Positions 8,623 through 15,479 of a stretch of 42,732 nucleotides of DNA are shown here, piece by piece. Numbering within the stretch: position 1 is the stretch's first letter; the number at the start of each line of letters is the position of its first letter. Under the pieces are notes generated by a model, which saw nothing but the letters and a program-made list of their open reading frames with translations, had not been told where the DNA came from and did not search any database. The translations under genes and the position numbers were made by a program. Origin of the DNA: Bacteroidales bacterium (lineage in GTDB: Bacteria > Bacteroidota > Bacteroidia > Bacteroidales > UBA932); the NCBI GenBank assembly GCA_028686425.1, contig JAQUBZ010000021.1, positions 1 to 42,732 of the forward strand, given 5' to 3'.

Positions 8623-9684
8623 ATGTGTGAAAATCAAGATATGGAACAACAGCGAAAGATAGAAAAAAGGTCATCGGCGATAATCGGATTTGTGGCTCTG
8701 ATTATGATATTCAGTCTGCCGCTGATAATGACTCCGCGCCACGGAACAATGACTGTAGAGATGTATATCGGCATCTGCTCATCAATCCTTGCCTACGTGC
8801 TGGTTTTCTTTATTAACTATTATGTACTTATCAAGAGATTTATATTCAACAAACAATGGAGTTGGTTTCTGATAGTAAATCTGGTAATGATAGCAGCCGT
8901 GGCCCTATTGCTGGATGTGTGGAACAATTACTACTTCACCCATTTTGTGACTGAAATGCGAAGAAGACCCGTTTCTCCGTTTTTCTGGCCTTTCATTTTG
9001 AGGGACTGCATCTTTATGATATTTGTTGTGTCGCTTGCAGTCGGATTGAAAATGACTCTCCAATGGTATAAAGTGGAGCAGGAAAAAACCAAAATTGAAG
9101 CCATGGCGAGTCAGGCAGAATTGAAAGGGCTTAAGAATCAGTTGAATCCGCACTTCTTGTTCAATACTCTCAATAATATATACTCTTTGATGAATATTGA
9201 TTCCGACAAGGCTCAAAATGCGATTCTGGGACTGAGCAAAATACTCAGATATGTGCTGTATGATGACAGTCAGGATAAAGTCCCTCTCGAGAAAGAACTT
9301 TCTTTTACCCGTAATTACGTGGAACTTATGTCCCTCCGACTCCCTGAAAATGTACGATTGGAAGTGAATATTCCGGAGTGCGGTTCCGGCAAGATGATTG
9401 CGCCTCTGATATTTATTTCCCTCGTGGAAAATGCGTTCAAACACGGAATATCCCCTGATACAACCTCATTTATAGAGATTAATATTGTGGAAAAAAATGA
9501 CGAAGTGAATTGTGAGGTTAGAAACAGCTATTTTCCAAAGAGTAAAGAAGATAAAAGCGGGTCGGGTATCGGATTGGAAAATCTGAGCCGCAGACTACAG
9601 CTCATATACCCGTCAAAACACACCTTTGTGTGTGGGAAACGAGCAGATGTATATGTTTCGGAATTGATAATCAATATGAAGTGA
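8623..9684 (+). CDS. LytS/YehU-type sensor histidine kinase
   Basis: A 353-aa membrane kinase. Four predicted helices (about 17-36, 49-70, 81-99, 125-146) lie without a sizeable periplasmic domain, then the His_kinase domain (PF06580) with phospho-acceptor His177 in LNPHFLFNTLNN, N-box ENAFKHG and G-box GSGIGLENL. Start at 8623 (ATG) or 8641 (second ATG) are both possible. Its stop overlaps the ATG of the response regulator by one base. Its position behind the efflux genes and the lack of an external sensor domain suggest it responds to a membrane or transporter-linked signal (inference). Confidence 0.9.
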   Translation: MCENQDMEQQRKIEKRSSAIIGFVALIMIFSLPLIMTPRHGTMTVEMYIGICSSILAYVLVFFINYYVLIKRFIFNKQWSWFLIVNLVMIAAVALLLDVWNNYYFTHFVTEMRRRPVSPFFWPFILRDCIFMIFVVSLAVGLKMTLQWYKVEQEKTKIEAMASQAELKGLKNQLNPHFLFNTLNNIYSLMNIDSDKAQNAILGLSKILRYVLYDDSQDKVPLEKELSFTRNYVELMSLRLPENVRLEVNIPECGSGKMIAPLIFISLVENAFKHGISPDTTSFIEINIVEKNDEVNCEVRNSYFPKSKEDKSGSGIGLENLSRRLQLIYPSKHTFVCGKRADVYVSELIINMK

Positions 9685-10388
9685 TGAAAACCATAAAATG
9701 TATCATTGTTGACGATGAACCGCTCGCATTGAATCTGATTGAAGATTATGTGCGCAAGACCCCGTTTTTAGAGCTTGCCGCCAAAAGCGGCAGTGCACTC
9801 GATGCTCTGTCCAAAATAAAGGAAATGGAGATAAATCTTGCATTTTTAGATATACAGATGCCGCAACTGAGCGGAATGGAACTCTCTAAAATGTTGAATG
9901 GCTGCGGTGTCATATTCACAACGGCATTTGAACAATATGCCGTGGACAGCTATAAGGTCAATGCTATTGACTATCTGCTGAAGCCGTTCAGTTACGCAGA
10001 ATTTCTTGCGGCAGCGGACAAGGCATACAAATGGTATGAACTTCATAATCAGACAGATATTTATGCTCAGGTGTGCAGAAACATCATTGTCAAATCGGAA
10101 TATCGTCAGCAGGTGATAAGGGTTGACGAGATAATCTATATCGAGAGTTTGAAGGACTACATAATCATTCATACCGATTCCGGTGAGAAAATACAGACAT
10201 TGATGAGCATGAAGTCGGTTGAGGAGATGCTTCCCGATAATTTATTCTATAGAGTGTCACGTTCGTTCATAGTGAATCTCAATAAAGTGAAAGTCATTGA
10301 ACGTAATAGAGTTGTGTTTGGAAAGGATTATATTCCAATCTCGGATAAGGATGCTTTTTTGCGTGCGGTTTCCGCTTTTAAAAAATAA
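9684..10388 (+). CDS. LytTR family response regulator
   Basis: A 234-aa regulator. The ATG at 9684 overlaps the kinase stop (TGATG), so an upstream alternative start is rejected. The receiver domain (1-115) has the acidic pocket Asp10-Asp11, phospho-acceptor Asp56 (LAFLDIQMP), switch Thr79/Thr80 and Lys100 (LLKPF). The LytTR DNA-binding domain follows (about 140-234: IIYIESLKDYIIIHT, FYRVSRSFIVNL). It partners the adjacent LytS-type kinase and probably controls the efflux operon it closes, though direct repeats typical of LytTR sites were not located. Confidence 0.92.
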   Translation: MKTIKCIIVDDEPLALNLIEDYVRKTPFLELAAKSGSALDALSKIKEMEINLAFLDIQMPQLSGMELSKMLNGCGVIFTTAFEQYAVDSYKVNAIDYLLKPFSYAEFLAAADKAYKWYELHNQTDIYAQVCRNIIVKSEYRQQVIRVDEIIYIESLKDYIIIHTDSGEKIQTLMSMKSVEEMLPDNLFYRVSRSFIVNLNKVKVIERNRVVFGKDYIPISDKDAFLRAVSAFKK

Positions 10389-10421
10389 TTTGGATATTGA
10401 CAGCTATTTTTTGTACATTTG
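10389..10421 (+). promoter_or_regulatory. Bacteroidota promoter of the lyase leader
   Basis: TTTG at 10389-10392 (overlapping the lytTR stop) and TACATTTG at 10414-10421 are spaced by 21 bp, matching TTTG-N19-21-TAnnTTTG. The expected start is around 10425-10428, at or next to the ATG of the leader ORF at 10428, so the leader message would be nearly leaderless. Confidence 0.72.
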
Positions 10422-10427
10422 CAGACG

Positions 10428-10490
10428 ATGAGAACAATATTGTCAAACAGATACTCTTATTGCTATTCCCGCTCCTTCGATCGGGTGTAG
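10428..10490 (+). CDS. putative 20-aa Tyr-containing leader peptide
   Basis: ATG at 10428 immediately follows the predicted transcription start and reads 20 codons to TAG at 10488. Residues 8-14 are R-Y-S-Y-C-Y-S, so three tyrosine codons (TAC, TAT, TAT) lie in five. The codons right after them form the 5' arm of the terminator hairpin at 10468, and the stop is in its loop. This is the layout of a ribosome-mediated attenuator ahead of an aromatic amino-acid lyase gene. Translation is not proven; the ORF is short and could be fortuitous. Confidence 0.4.
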   Translation: MRTILSNRYSYCYSRSFDRV

Positions 10491-10556
10491 TTTTCTGTTT
10501 TATATACAATAACTAATGATGTAACCCGGTCCATGAAGGAGCGGGATTGTTTTTTT
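10468..10556 (+). terminator. strong intrinsic terminator / attenuator upstream of the lyase gene
   Basis: CCCGCTCCTTC (10468-10478) pairs perfectly over 11 bp with GAAGGAGCGGG (10535-10545). The stem continues as GATCGGGT (10479-10486) with ACCCGGTC (10524-10531; one G-T), interrupted by a 3-nt bulge, and a T-run at 10550-10556 follows. It can end either the efflux operon transcript or a short RNA started at the 10414 promoter (about 130 nt), or act as a regulated attenuator for the lyase gene 210 bp downstream. Confidence 0.75.
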
Positions 10557-10732
10557 CTGACCCCATCAGCCTACGGCAGCTTCCCTCAGGGAAGCAATTT
10601 CACGCACTCCCGGCCTTGCCGTATTTTGAAATCACAGATGGAAGCTACTCCGACAATTGAGCGTTCAAAATACACGGCCTCCGTGCGGACCGCTGATGCT
10701 GTCTGATTTCTGACCCCATCAGCCTACGGCAG
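10555..10732 (+). repeat. structured intergenic repeat element flanked by 25-bp direct repeats
   Basis: An identical 25-bp sequence (beginning TTCTGACCCC and ending CTACGGCAG) occurs at 10555-10579 and 10708-10732. Between them are several inverted repeats: CTTCCC-tca-GGGAAG at about 10579-10593, GCCGTATTTTGAA (10618 on) against TTCAAAATACACGGC (10664 on), and GCTGAT (10692 on) against ATCAGC. There is no ORF. The architecture resembles a miniature palindromic repeat or MITE. It lies between the terminator and the lyase start. Confidence 0.6.
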
Positions 10733-10766
10733 TATTCATTAATTATTTACTATAAAACAACAAATT

Positions 10767-12215
10767 ATGTCATTCGTTAAATTTCATTCGGGAGAGGAGA
10801 TTCCTCTCGAACTACACAAAGTAAGAATCGTTCAAAAACTCAATCTGGTGCCGATAGAGAGGCGCCGTGACGCCATAAAAGAGGCCGGCTACAATGTTTA
10901 CAAGCTCTCAACAAGAGACATATTTCTCGACATGATTACCGATAGCGGTGTCAATGCCATGAGTGATAAACAGTTGTCGGCAATGATGCAGGCAGATGAT
11001 GCCTACGCAGGCTCGCAATCGTGGGAAAAATTCAAAAAAGGTGTCGAAGATGTTCTTGCCAAAAAATACCTTCTACCTGTCCATCAGGGAAGAGCTGCCG
11101 AGAACATCCTCGCTCGCACATTTGTAAAACCTGGCAACGTGGTCCCTACCAACTATCACTTTACCACTACTTTGGCCCACATCATGGAAGTTGGCGGCAG
11201 CATGGTGGAACTCGTCGGCGATGAGGCCTTTATAATTGCATCATCCAATCCTTTCAAAGGAAATATGGACATCGGCAAACTTGAGGATGCTATTTTAAGG
11301 ATAAAACCTGAAAATATTCCGTTTGTCAGGATGGAGGCATCTACCAATCTGATTGGTGGTCAGCCATTTTCAATCCGCAACCTGATGGATGTGCGTGCCG
11401 TATGCGACAAATACGGCCTGCTGCTTGTCCTTGATGCAAGTCTGCTCGGGGAAAATGCCTATCTCGTAAAAGAGAGGGAAAAAGAGTGGCAGAGCAACTC
11501 CATGGCAGACATAATCAAAATGATGACAGGACTTAGCGATATAGTCTATTTTTCGGCCCGTAAATTGACATCGTCCCGCGGAGGCTGCATTTGTACAAAC
11601 AGACACGATTTATACCTTAAAATGGAGCCGCTTATCCCTCTGTTTGAGGGATTTCTAACATACGGAGGTATGTCTGTAAGGGAAATAGAAGCCATGTCTG
11701 TCGGTATTTATGAAACTCTTGATGAGACGATTATCGGACAAAGCGTGTCATTTATCAAATATCTGGTTGACAACGCAGTCAAAGCAGGTGTTCCGATGGT
11801 TACACCGGCCGGAGTGCTTGGAGCACACGTCAATGCCATGGAATTTTGCGACCATATTCCAAGATCCGAATATCCTGCAGGTGCATTGACAGCAGCCATG
11901 TATCTTTGTGCAGGAGTTCGTGGAATGGAGAGAGGAACCATGTCGAGTATCAGGGACGAGGATGGCAATGATGTCCTTTCGGATGTAGAGTTGCTGCGCC
12001 TTGCATTTCCACGGAGAGTATTTACCCTTTCGCAGACAAAATACGTGCTTGACAGGCTGATATGGTTGTACGAGAACAGACGTTTGATAGGAGGGCTGAA
12101 ATTTGACTACGAGCCGAGAGTATTGCGGTTTTTCATGGGTACGATGCTCCCCACCTCCGACTGGACATCCAAACTTGTGGAAAAATTCAGACAGGACTTC
12201 GGAGAGAGTTTGTAG
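10767..12215 (+). CDS. tryptophanase / tyrosine phenol-lyase family PLP enzyme (divergent)
   Basis: A 482-aa fold-type I PLP enzyme that aligns along its length with tryptophanase (TnaA) and tyrosine phenol-lyase. Conserved: Tyr80 (DDAYAGS), HQGRAAEN 106-113, GGQP 197-200, cofactor Asp223, Schiff-base Lys266 (SARK), Arg385 (GVRGMERG) for the substrate carboxylate, and EPRVLRFF near 449. TnaA/TPL split the side chain from tryptophan or tyrosine, giving indole or phenol plus pyruvate and ammonia. Unusual: the Arg three residues after the cofactor Asp is Leu226, the GGHA motif is VLGA at 350-353, the Lys preceding the PLP lysine is Arg, and the TnaA-type His near the C-terminus is Phe as in TPL. 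Substrate therefore undetermined; annotation as tryptophanase would be by family only. Preceded by a leader/attenuator and followed by a terminator. Confidence 0.85.
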   Translation: MSFVKFHSGEEIPLELHKVRIVQKLNLVPIERRRDAIKEAGYNVYKLSTRDIFLDMITDSGVNAMSDKQLSAMMQADDAYAGSQSWEKFKKGVEDVLAKKYLLPVHQGRAAENILARTFVKPGNVVPTNYHFTTTLAHIMEVGGSMVELVGDEAFIIASSNPFKGNMDIGKLEDAILRIKPENIPFVRMEASTNLIGGQPFSIRNLMDVRAVCDKYGLLLVLDASLLGENAYLVKEREKEWQSNSMADIIKMMTGLSDIVYFSARKLTSSRGGCICTNRHDLYLKMEPLIPLFEGFLTYGGMSVREIEAMSVGIYETLDETIIGQSVSFIKYLVDNAVKAGVPMVTPAGVLGAHVNAMEFCDHIPRSEYPAGALTAAMYLCAGVRGMERGTMSSIRDEDGNDVLSDVELLRLAFPRRVFTLSQTKYVLDRLIWLYENRRLIGGLKFDYEPRVLRFFMGTMLPTSDWTSKLVEKFRQDFGESL

Positions 12216-12239
12216 AATTAAGGAAAAAATTATGGTCAT

Positions 12240-12277
12240 GGGTTGGCAGGTCTGAGACTTGTCAATCCATTTTTTTG
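12240..12277 (+). terminator. intrinsic terminator of the lyase gene
   Basis: A 13-bp stem (GGGTTGGCAGGTC with GACTTGTCAATCC, three G-T pairs) with loop TGA is followed by A and seven T. It begins 24 bp after the lyase stop and is a classic rho-independent terminator. Confidence 0.85.
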
Positions 12278-12385
12278 CAATGTCTCAATTAAATACCTTA
12301 TTTATAGTATATTATATCATGTTGCAATTGCATAATTTAAAGTCCAAGACAAGTAATGAATATATCAATAATTATGAAAAATTAT

Positions 12386-12393
12386 TATCTTTG
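12386..12393 (+). promoter_or_regulatory. -7 box of the 38-aa peptide gene
   Basis: TATCTTTG matches TAnnTTTG and ends 24 bp before the ATG at 12418. No clear -33 TTTG. It sits inside a longer open frame that starts at 12259, and this supports the shorter start. Confidence 0.5.
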
Positions 12394-12417
12394 CTATTAA
12401 CAATAAAAAACAACAGT

Positions 12418-12534
12418 ATGGCAACGACAAAAGAATTACTTGAAGAAATAGACTCTTTGGAATTCACACCTGAAGAGACTAAAGAGCTGTTCCGAAAAGT
12501 TGTGACGACAGTAGATTCTCTGTGTATAAGTTAG
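12418..12534 (+). CDS. 38-aa hypothetical small protein
   Basis: A 38-residue acidic, helical peptide (starts MATTKELLEEIDSLEF, contains PEETKELFRKV). The ATG at 12418 is chosen because a -7 box lies just upstream, whereas the longer frame from 12259 begins inside the lyase terminator hairpin and its extra residues look non-coding. The amphipathic pattern suggests a folded helical pair or a partner-binding peptide. No family recognised. It may be co-transcribed with the NADAR gene 98 bp downstream. Confidence 0.5.
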   Translation: MATTKELLEEIDSLEFTPEETKELFRKVVTTVDSLCIS

Positions 12535-12632
12535 CAGGTTACATATTCGATAAGATTGGTATTTGATATTTTTTATGTATTTTTACAAGTCTGTAATTAA
12601 TTCAATCATTGTTCATATAATGATGTTCAGTT

Positions 12633-13529
12633 ATGAAAAAATTAGAAAGATTAAAAGAAATATTGGGAGACCTGCATATCAAGTATCAATGTAAGATTGG
12701 AAAGGCAGTCGATATAAGGATTGACTCCAAATTTCCCGGTAATGTGCTGTCAAATATGTATCCTAATTCGTTTGAGATGGACGGAGTTCACTACGGTTCC
12801 ATGGAGGGATTCCTTCAGTCGCTGAAGTATCTCTGCGAGGAAGATCGATTGAAGGTGGGTAAGCTGTCGGGTAAGGCGGCAAAATTCAGATCAGTAGATT
12901 CATGGATTGCACGAAGAAATCTTTATATCGGTAATCAGTGGTTTAATAGGGACAGCATTAACTATCAATGGTTAATCTACAAAGCTTATTATTCAATGTT
13001 CATGCAGAATATGAATTTTCGTATTGCTCTTGCCGATACGAAACGTAAAATTATTTATTATACAACAGGAGAGACGGATTCTCGCTCCGCGATTCTTACA
13101 GTTGATGAGTTTATGAGTGTGTTGCTGTGGCTCCGCAGTCAATTGGATGGAGTTGCCAAAGATAATCCTTTTTCATTCAAATGCCAAATAGACAAAGCAT
13201 TGGCTCGAATCATAGAACGGGCTGAAAAAGAGATGCATGATGATTATTTCGAAGAAATAGTCGAAAATCTTCACAATCCGGAGCAGAATACATACTGTAA
13301 GGATTTCTGCTTGCAGCTTTCCACTTTTTATCGAAATCAGTTCAGGGGCATTGTTATGTTCAAGTTAGGTGCGGTACATCCCGATTCCGGCAAGATATAC
13401 TACGCCACGCTGTCTCGTGGTCCCAAGGAAGAGATTCTAAAGAATATATCTCTCGACAACCTTAATAGAATTGAATCTATCCTCCGCAAAACATCGCAAG
13501 AGCTTTTGATTTCCGATAAAACCAATTAG
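12633..13529 (+). CDS. NADAR (YbiA-like) domain protein with extra C-terminal region
   Basis: A 298-aa protein. Residues about 27-170 match the NADAR/YbiA fold: VLSNMYPNSFEMDGVHYGSMEGFLQSLKY at 38-66, KAAKFRS at 81-87, YKAYYSMFMQN, then TTGETDS and a closing EFMSVLLWLR. NADAR proteins bind or hydrolyse ADP-ribose derivatives: YbiA-type enzymes act on riboflavin-biosynthesis intermediates, and some NADARs reverse guanine ADP-ribosylation. The usual EHYYQ motif is replaced by MEGFLQ, so this is a variant subgroup. The C-terminal ~125 residues (Asp/Glu-rich, then an alpha/beta segment ending near residue 290) are not part of the standard domain and were not recognised. No neighbour suggests a toxin partner. 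Confidence 0.7.
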   Translation: MKKLERLKEILGDLHIKYQCKIGKAVDIRIDSKFPGNVLSNMYPNSFEMDGVHYGSMEGFLQSLKYLCEEDRLKVGKLSGKAAKFRSVDSWIARRNLYIGNQWFNRDSINYQWLIYKAYYSMFMQNMNFRIALADTKRKIIYYTTGETDSRSAILTVDEFMSVLLWLRSQLDGVAKDNPFSFKCQIDKALARIIERAEKEMHDDYFEEIVENLHNPEQNTYCKDFCLQLSTFYRNQFRGIVMFKLGAVHPDSGKIYYATLSRGPKEEILKNISLDNLNRIESILRKTSQELLISDKTN

Positions 13530-13538
13530 AGATTGTTG

Positions 13539-14252
13539 CTATTTTTTCTTAAATCGGAGCAGCATTTCTTTGTCTTCAGGGCTGATGCGGAAGCTGTCAC
13601 GGCACTTTTGGACCCCTTTGTTGATGGTAAATTTGTTCAGTTTGTGGGTTTTCAGATATTCGAGTGTCTTCTCCCTCTGCTTAGTGAAACATTCGGCAAA
13701 CAGCCATGCGTTGACCATGTTGACGTAGTATTCTTCTTCGTTCTCAAACGAGTTCATGGCCGAAAATATGCGATCGATATAGGAGTCGTCATCAACCAAT
13801 TTGAAGAGGATGGTAAATCCCATTCGGCGGACAAAAGTCTTACGTGAAGACATAAGTTCTTGAGATAAAGAGAAATAGTGTTCCTTATTGCTCTCTTTGA
13901 TGTTGAATTTCAGCAGGTCGCAACTTGCCCAATTGTCAATCTTTTCAGCATACGCCATTAAATATTTTGTCATCAGGTCGAAATCCTTTATCTTGCAGAT
14001 GAGCGAACCGTTGATGGATGTATTGGTGAAGTTGTCCCAAAGGTTGAGGTCTAAAAATTCCATAAAATTGCCTTTAGATATCTCTCTGACGATGTTTCCG
14101 ACAATCTTTGCATCTACGGCTATGCATGGCATCTCTGTATTGACAATCCGTTTTTCCCATGCAGCCTTGTCCGGCCCTTTAGACAAGGTGAGCAGATATT
14201 TTTGAAATTCAATCCCGTCGGCCTCTGTCCACTGATTGCGAGTCAGTTCCAT
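13539..14252 (-). CDS. DNA alkylation repair protein (AlkD-like)
   Basis: A 237-aa all-helical HEAT-repeat-like protein of the DNA alkylation repair family (AlkC/AlkD). Typical features are the conserved pairs in FVRRMGFTILF, YYVNMVNAWLFAECF (about 172-186) and the closing LNKFTINKGVQKCRDSFRIS. AlkD excises bulky or cationic 3- and 7-alkylpurines without base flipping. The ATG is one base after the stop of the upstream 348-aa gene, so translation is probably coupled. The 3' end converges on the NADAR gene, with 9 bp between stops. Confidence 0.85.
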   Translation of the reverse strand: MELTRNQWTEADGIEFQKYLLTLSKGPDKAAWEKRIVNTEMPCIAVDAKIVGNIVREISKGNFMEFLDLNLWDNFTNTSINGSLICKIKDFDLMTKYLMAYAEKIDNWASCDLLKFNIKESNKEHYFSLSQELMSSRKTFVRRMGFTILFKLVDDDSYIDRIFSAMNSFENEEEYYVNMVNAWLFAECFTKQREKTLEYLKTHKLNKFTINKGVQKCRDSFRISPEDKEMLLRFKKK

Positions 14253-14253
14253 T

Positions 14254-15300
14254 TTATTTAAAGTTGTTAGTCATTTGCTTAACATCACAAAGTGAATATC
14301 CCTTCATAATCCATTGTGAACAATTTTTGGAGAAACATTTAACGATATTCGTGATTTTATCAATTTCAGAGGAGATTGGATGAATCTTAAATCGATTGAT
14401 AAGATCATCAGACAGTGAATCCGAAGAAAATTCCGGATTTTGAGCAAGTCTCCATAAATGAAATACAATCTCTTCTGCATCCCATTTGTCCGATTTCTTT
14501 TTACCGGTCATCCATTGCATCAACTCTTGTCTATGAGGGTTGGGCATTAGTGGCACGGGAAGCGCTCCTGCTTCTGTAACCTCTTCAATAGAATATTTTT
14601 TGAAAGATGTAATTCCTGCAAAATTGTTCAGTGGGGCCGACAAAGATTCAACTTCTTTGCAAAGAGGAGAGTGCATCAGGCTTTTTTTGTTTTTCCCGAA
14701 CAATGATTTGTTGTTATAATCATGACTTGTACAAAGAGTAAGCAGAGCTGAACTTTTGCAGACAGATTCAAACAATGCAGAAGCTTCTTTTTGTGATAAA
14801 TTTTCAAAATAACTGATGAAAATACTTTTAAGCTCCTCTGTGGGTATGACTCCGTATATGTTCAGCAGTCCAATGATAATCTGTTCAAAATGTTTTGTTT
14901 TATTTTTACGGCAATTATTGAGGGATTCTTTGATATAACCACGTAATACATCTCTCATATCTTCTGACATGGAGACAAATATCGAGTCGGGTTTGTCGTC
15001 GTGTAAATCACATGATACTATTTTACAGTATATCGCTGCCGAGATTGGAAACTCGTTGTCAAGTTCGATAATACTATTTCCTTCATTTATCAGAAAATCA
15101 AGCATAGAGAGCTCGAATTTGGATAATCGGTCAAGAAAGACAGAAGGATTATTGTAAATTTGTTTTGATAAGTATAGTGCTGATATTTCGTCATTAATTT
15201 TTCCTGCACTGTCGTTATCGAAATTATATCCGAGGATATTTGCAAATTTAACAATGTCGTGGGAGGAAAAGTCGCAATAATTGTCCATCAATGTGTGCAT
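14254..15300 (-). CDS. hypothetical protein, 348 aa, upstream of the AlkD-like gene
   Basis: A 348-aa cytoplasmic, mostly helical protein with no signal peptide or membrane segment. It is Ser/Asn/Lys-rich and the base composition is more A-T than its neighbours. Features: an N-terminal helical block (about 10-75, SHDIVKFANILGYNF), an acidic middle, and a motif PLMPNPHRQELMQWMTGKKKSDKWDAEE near 250-275. No family recognised. An in-frame ATG four codons in is an alternative start. It shares a promoter at 15340-15370 with the AlkD-like gene (1-bp gap), which suggests a joint role, possibly in genome maintenance, but that is inference only. Confidence 0.7.
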   Translation of the reverse strand: MHTLMDNYCDFSSHDIVKFANILGYNFDNDSAGKINDEISALYLSKQIYNNPSVFLDRLSKFELSMLDFLINEGNSIIELDNEFPISAAIYCKIVSCDLHDDKPDSIFVSMSEDMRDVLRGYIKESLNNCRKNKTKHFEQIIIGLLNIYGVIPTEELKSIFISYFENLSQKEASALFESVCKSSALLTLCTSHDYNNKSLFGKNKKSLMHSPLCKEVESLSAPLNNFAGITSFKKYSIEEVTEAGALPVPLMPNPHRQELMQWMTGKKKSDKWDAEEIVFHLWRLAQNPEFSSDSLSDDLINRFKIHPISSEIDKITNIVKCFSKNCSQWIMKGYSLCDVKQMTNNFK

Positions 15301-15339
15301 AACTATGATTTTTGGTTAGAATATATAATCTTTTCCTCG

Positions 15340-15370
15340 CAAAACTACTAATAATATCAGATGTGGGCAA
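15340..15370 (-). promoter_or_regulatory. promoter of the 348-aa/AlkD-like operon
   Basis: On the minus strand TTG (15370-15368) and TAGTTTTG (15347-15340) are separated by 20 bp, close to TTTG-N19-21-TAnnTTTG. The leader to the ATG at 15300 is about 35 nt. Confidence 0.58.
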
Positions 15371-15479
15371 CCTATGCGGCAAAAAATGTAAATTTTCAAT
15401 GTGAAAACAGGTGCGGAAGGTGTTCATGACGGAGATGGCGCTCCCGCATGAGCGTCTGATTCCCACCGTAAGGAAAGTA

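Noticed and set aside
10767-12215. Naming the lyase gene as tyrosine phenol-lyase on the strength of the Tyr leader
   Set aside because: The Phe near the C-terminus fits TPL, but the Arg-containing segment before FCEH in TPL is Met-Glu here, so substrate identity cannot be read from the sequence.
12259-12417. N-terminal extension of the 38-aa peptide to a 91-aa protein
   Set aside because: The extended start lies inside the lyase terminator hairpin, the added residues look like translated AT-rich spacer, and a -7 promoter box at 12386 falls within it.
15301-15479. Possible small RNA or ORF between the DUF1460 and 348-aa genes
   Set aside because: Only the promoter of the 348-aa gene and a short GCGCTC/GAGCGT inverted repeat are visible; nothing supports a gene.
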